Below, piece after piece: positions 60,331 to 64,000 of a DNA stretch of 64,000 bases (the stretch's first letter is position 1; each line of letters opens with the position of its first letter). The notes below the pieces were generated by a model. The model did no database searches. It saw only the letters and a list, made by a program, of their open reading frames with translations, and was not told the origin of the DNA. The DNA comes from Serilophus lunatus. Lineage: Eukaryota; Chordata; Aves; Passeriformes; Eurylaimidae. Where the stretch lies: the NCBI GenBank assembly GCA_013399895.1, contig VXBA01002618.1, positions 731,540-795,539 on the forward strand, read 5' to 3'. Both the position numbers and the translations under genes were made by a program.

Positions 60331-63300
60331 GAAAAGAGAAAAAGATTGATCTTTCCCTCCTGTTAAAAAGCTATTGATTGATCTGTCCATTTAATAGGCT
60401 TCAGCTGCTAAACCCCAGCTTGCAGCCTTTCTCTGTCCCTTCAGCCAGCAACTCATACCACTGCTTTTGTGTTTTTCTTCCCCCATGGTGGAGCCTTTCA
60501 AGTTTTCTTTAAAGAGTGAACCAAGCGCTTTCGATCGGCTGCCAGCTCAACCCTGTACCAGTGAGGGGGCTCCTGGCTGCTTCCTGGCCGCTTCCTGGCC
60601 GTGCTTGGCACTACAGCATATGAAATCCCCAAGATCCACCCGTCCGTCAACACACAAATGTCAGACTGGCTTAAAAAACACCAAATTTTTGAATGTGATT
60701 TTTTAATTTTTTTTTTTTTAATTTGGGTTTTCTTAAATTCATTTTGGGAATTTAAGCATGTTTCACATACTTAGAGGGAAGCTGCTGTGTTGCAGAGCCA
60801 AGTTGTTGCAGGGCTCTGACTGCAGCATCCCTTGTACCCTCTAGGGCATTGCAGTCACCTGATCACAGGTGAGGAAAGAATGGAAAAGATGGGCTGCCCC
60901 TTTTCACAGCCTGCTGGGCAGACCCAAACTTTGCAAATCTGGCTGTGTCACTGTTGTCATCAAACTACCAAGGAACGAGAAGGGAATATAAAATCAGTTC
61001 CGAATTGCAGTTTGCCCCTGAATTATAAGAATGTGAAATCCAGTAGTCAAAAGAGCTAGCATGGCTTTCACCATGTCTCCAGGCTGCCATAATCACCCTC
61101 ATCTCACCCCTTTTGGGTTCTGTTTGAGTTATCCTTGGCAGTGCAGCAGTCAGTCCCATGCAGAGGTTGACCTGTGTTCTCCAGTCCAGAGGATACAGTG
61201 GCATGACCTTGGCTACTGTAGACCAAATAAAAGGAATGCTGCATCTTGCTGAATAGCCTTACTTTATGGCCACAAGGAATGAGAGGTTGTCAGGACTAAC
61301 ATCTTGTGGTGCCCCACAGTCAAGAGCCTTTTGGGAGGATGTGCAGGGAGTGGGACCATTTGTGGAGATCTCTCATGGAGAAAGAGTGAAGCTGCTGAGG
61401 AGTGGCCCTGTCTGCTCCCAGAAGCATTTGCAGGCAGTGCAGCAGCATCACCTCGCTTTTGGTGGAGTCAGAGGTAACTGGCAGTTTGAACAGATGGTTC
61501 CACATTTTATCCTCTTCTCAGTTCCACAGATGAAAAAAAAGAAGTTTACCCCAAAAGGAAATAAATATTTGAAATGGCAAACTTCCAAAAGTCATTTGAG
61601 AAAGCTTTAAGACAGTATTTTTTGTGTTAACCGTTTACAAGTATTCCCAAGGCTCTGAGGGAGAAGACTAAGGGAGGATGGCTTTCTTAGCACAGCAACA
61701 CTGAGATCGGTCACCTCTGCTGGGCTCTTCGATGCAGCAGAGGGAAACTTGCTGTACCCACAATCCTTGTGCCTGGGATTCAGCAGGGCAGTCTGCCAGG
61801 GTTGCTGTGTGTGAGCTGACAAGAAACAGGGAGGGTTTGGAAACCCACCTGGCAAGTGGGGCTGCTCTGGAAACTTGCCTAGTTTCTGTCAGAGTATTGT
61901 CAAAAGCATCCCATTCCCAAATTATGTTTTCTTTGTGTCAGGTCAGCATTTTCAGGGGAAAAAAAAATAACAAAATCCAATCATACAAAAGCACTCCACT
62001 CCAAACAAACAAAACCCAAGCAAACAAAAAACCCAACCCAACCAACCAAAACCCAATAAATAAAACAAACAACACCTCTCATCCCTCATCTCCCCCTCCC
62101 ACCCCCCAAAAAAAACCCTCCTAAAACCAAACAAAAAACCCCCCCTCACTTGGAAAGTTTGCAACCAGCAATCAGCCCAATGGAAGTATGTCCCTAGTAA
62201 TCACAAGTCTCCAAAAGGAGGTTTCTGAACCAGGGATGTAGTGAAATTGAGGAGGGTGAAGGAGACCAAAGGCAGTTGGCTCCTCTGAGACCTGCCTTTC
62301 CACAATTCAATCCCAGAAAGAAAATTCTGTAGCTGAGAATGACCAGGATTACAAATACTCAGCAATGACTTCTTGAACAAGAAACAACTTAGTGACTCCT
62401 TCAAAGCAAAATCAGCCTGCCTTCCTCAAAAGCAGCGCTGACCGCTTCTAAGTCAAGAAGCTGATAGTTCTTTACCAAGTTACATGCACTGCAGGTGACA
62501 CATATACTTTTCCAACATCTACAATATTTTAGAAGTACCTTCCATAAGAGAAGGTGTTTCACTACCAGATCAGTCCTACCCACAAAAAAGCAATTCCTTA
62601 CTGATTATAAGCACCTGGCTTTACTGTGAGATCAGGACTATCCAGACTTACCAGTCTATCTAAAACCAGATGAAAACCTTTACCAGGATTCTGGATAGTG
62701 AAAAGGATACAGCTGTAGCATGAATGAAGTCCATGGTTTCTGGAGGGATGTGCCTCCAGTCTGAAGTGCTGAAGTAGTGGTTGATGTATGATGTAAGATC
62801 TAGTTTCCTATACTCCACTCCCCACTCAGAAATGAGACTCAAACACTCAGCTGCTGGTAATCACTGAGACACAGCTGCTTTGATGATCAGAAAATTCTGA
62901 CATCTCCAGGCAGGTGGACAATGCCCCAGGAGACCATGTCCAGTGCCATTGCACTGAAGAATTCATTTAAGTTGTGAAGTGACATGGACTAACCTGATAG
63001 TGCACTTGAGGGAACAACATCCTAAATCCAGTGTCATTTCATACTGAAGTATACATTTTCATCTCCAAAAAGAATCTCCCTTCAGTGATCAGTACAGCCT
63101 CTTCTTATCCCTAATGTCCTTAAGTCATGGTGTATTGCTACAACAGCTGAGTTCAATACTATTCTTGTGCATAGGTGACACATTAGGTTTATTTATTGGA
63201 TTGTAGGTTGCTGATTTTTCTACCAATAGAATATTTCTTGTGGTTAACCAGGATTTTTGGGTGACATTTTTCTCACTCATCTTAAAAGTAATAGTCTACG

Positions 63301-64000
63301 TCCAAGCTGACTGCTCTGAGCTCTTTGTATAGTTGCTGGAAGAAACAGTCACCTTCAGAATGCAATGTTACAGTTTTACTTTAGACCTCTTATTTAGGAT
63401 GACACCAGCTAAAACATCCAAAATGATCTAGGTCTCCAGGTGAATCTCTCCCTTGTGTCAAGGCTTTGAGATCCTGAGAATATGAACTGTACAAGACCAA
63501 AATGAAACTCTTTCTCCAGAACCTGTATTGTCTCTGTGGTTTGTCCTTAGCTCATTCCAAGGTGCCACAGTGACTGAGGACATGAGACTCCTCTGCTGAT
63601 ATTCAGATTGGGTTCCTGTTACTACACCAGTGATGGCAGCCTCTGATGGGATGCAGCTGTCCAGCACTGACCAGATAGCCTTGTAGCCTTGTAACCTTAT
63701 AGCCTCATACTAGAAAAGCACTCACATTTTCTGCCAAGCTGCTGCTCCTTGTCTCACACTGAAGGACTTTCTAGGTATTACACCACAGTCCCTCTCATGT
63801 CCTTCCTAAAACCCCCTTTTGTCACTATGGCCAAGCATAGGGCAATGTGAACAGTCACTCCCTAAACTGATCTATGGCTAATCCCTAAATCCGGCTGCCA
63901 GGGTCCCAGAAGTGGGGAGGAACTTAAAACTGGTTCCTCTCACATTCAAGGGTTTCACCCATTTGCAGTGCAAAGCCCTACATCTCTGCTCTCCTCTCCC
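60331..64000. other. Distal upstream DNA, no gene recognised
   Basis: Contains a small tandem duplication (cttcctggccg twice at about 60579-60600), a T tract at 60706-60719 and the A/C tract at 61957-62150. No exon, RNA gene or further CR1 recognised. Confidence 0.6.
61957..62150 (+). repeat. A/C-rich low-complexity tract with C/T core
   Basis: Begins gggaaaaaaaaataac, continues with caaacaaaaccc-type units, then a pyrimidine core (tctccccctcccacccccc), then aaaaaaaaccctcc and aaaccaaacaaaa. The layout matches 47653-47819 and the complement of 42959-43060. Confidence 0.9.

Noticed and set aside
60579..60600. cttcctggccg tandem pair
   Set aside because: A two-copy 11-base duplication is too small to be more than slippage.
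1..64000. CRISPR arrays, tRNA, rRNA, phage or bacterial operons
   Set aside because: No regularly spaced direct repeats, no cloverleaf or A/B box sets noticed, and the genome is clearly vertebrate.

Overview
The window is vertebrate nuclear DNA and almost certainly from a bird. The evidence is spliced coding exons with canonical GT/AG borders, a CpG-island promoter, several CR1 retrotransposon fragments (one still ending in the typical avian attctatg/attctatgatt 3' repeat), and sparse coding content. The species cannot be named from the sequence.

One protein-coding gene is present: SESN3 (sestrin 3), on the minus strand. Nine coding exons, numbered 2-10 by comparison with the 10-exon vertebrate gene, lie between 18360 and 5487. 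They join without a frame break into 456 codons ending in TGA. Exon 1, which carries the start codon and roughly 26 residues in mammals, is not visible. A GC-rich CpG island with CCAAT boxes, GC boxes and an octamer flanks a 751-base run of N (40771-41521), and that gap is the best place for exon 1 and the transcription start. Intron 1 would then be about 22-23 kb.

Layout: 1-1464, flank 3' of the gene. 1465-2052, a plus-strand CR1. 2053-5486, probable SESN3 3'UTR, which may continue through the CR1 to a polyadenylation signal near 1071 or 627. 5487-18360, exons 10 to 2 and introns 9 to 2. 18361 to the gap, intron 1, with decayed CR1-like fragments and simple repeats. 40590-42060, CpG island with the gap. 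42064-42142, TG microsatellite. 42143-64000, upstream intergenic DNA with one clear CR1 and low-complexity A/C or G/T tracts, and no exon I can recognise.

The encoded protein keeps the landmarks known from sestrin structures: the Cys-x-Tyr...His site of the N-terminal domain (exon 4), the Thr/Arg/Trp/Glu positions that form the leucine pocket of SESN2 (exons 8-9), and the Asp-Asp pair that contacts GATOR2 (exon 9). I found no bacterial-type system, CRISPR array, tRNA or rRNA. The most interesting points are a 10-residue difference from human SESN3 exactly at the exon 6/7 splice junction, the missing first exon, and a recurring low-complexity architecture found at five places.
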